A stretch of 5,180 bases of DNA from the NCBI GenBank assembly GCA_900556675.1, contig USQE01000108.1:1-5180 (forward strand). Direction: 5' to 3'. The position numbers and the translations under genes were made by a program. Of this stretch, positions 5,104 to 5,180 are shown piece after piece. The stretch is from an uncultured Collinsella sp. GTDB lineage: Bacteria; Actinomycetota; Coriobacteriia; Coriobacteriales; Coriobacteriaceae. Below the pieces are notes generated by a model that did no database searches, was not told the origin of the DNA, and saw only the letters and a list, made by a program, of their open reading frames with translations. Position 1 is the first letter of the stretch; each line of letters begins with the position of its first letter.

Positions 5104-5180
5104 ATTGTTGAGGGAGCATAGCACGCGCACACGTCCCAAAAAGCAAAGCCCCGGCACAATAACCGTGTCTTCAAAAACTC
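5104..5180. other. Intergenic tail at right edge, no gene supported
   Basis: No convincing ORF with a ribosome site is visible on either strand. Read on the minus strand, 5135-5157 is a GC-rich block running into T-rich sequence (gtgccggggctttgcttttt), which resembles the 3' half of an intrinsic terminator. That would fit a convergent minus-strand gene beyond the window, but the partner arm is not present here. Confidence 0.3.

Noticed and set aside
1..5180. tRNA, rRNA, CRISPR array, or defence or mobile system
   Set aside because: I looked for tRNA cloverleaf ends, regularly spaced direct repeats and transposase or nuclease motifs and saw none.

Overview
The window is compact, GC-rich bacterial DNA with every gene on the + strand. 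Third codon positions are mostly G or C from pheA onward. The gene content and composition suggest a high-GC Gram-positive, probably a gut actinobacterium of the Coriobacteriia such as Collinsella. That assignment is an inference from overall style, because the window contains no rRNA or other taxonomic marker.

Layout from left to right. (1) The C-terminal part of a CCA tRNA nucleotidyltransferase (cca, HD-domain half) runs in from beyond the left edge and ends at 760. (2) A 147-base intergenic region carries a long imperfect inverted repeat (772-875) and a second, overlapping stem (764-814). (3) pheA (908-2053) encodes a chorismate mutase-prephenate dehydratase with an ACT regulatory domain. 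(4) Starting on the base right after the pheA stop is one ORF (2054-3304) that fuses shikimate dehydrogenase (AroE) to shikimate kinase (AroK). (5) A 17-bp perfect hairpin flanked by A and T runs (3306-3348) lies before aroQ (3390-3827), a type II 3-dehydroquinate dehydratase. (6) After a 78-base gap with a smaller hairpin comes glf (3906-5030), UDP-galactopyranose mutase. (7) The last 150 bases hold a strong hairpin (5073-5103), probably the glf terminator, and no gene that I can support.

The central three genes form an aromatic amino acid module. AroQ makes 3-dehydroshikimate, the AroE half reduces it to shikimate, and the AroK half makes shikimate 3-phosphate. After the remaining steps to chorismate, whose genes are not in this window, PheA converts chorismate through prephenate to phenylpyruvate. 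Three consecutive pathway steps plus the two phenylalanine-branch steps are thus encoded by three genes. cca (tRNA maturation) and glf (galactofuranose donor for surface glycans) are unrelated neighbours, probably in separate transcription units.

I do not see a novel defence, mobile or otherwise undescribed system here. The parts most worth a second look are the structured leader before pheA, the AroE-AroK fusion, and the terminator-like hairpin between aroEK and aroQ, where almost no room is left for a separate aroQ promoter.
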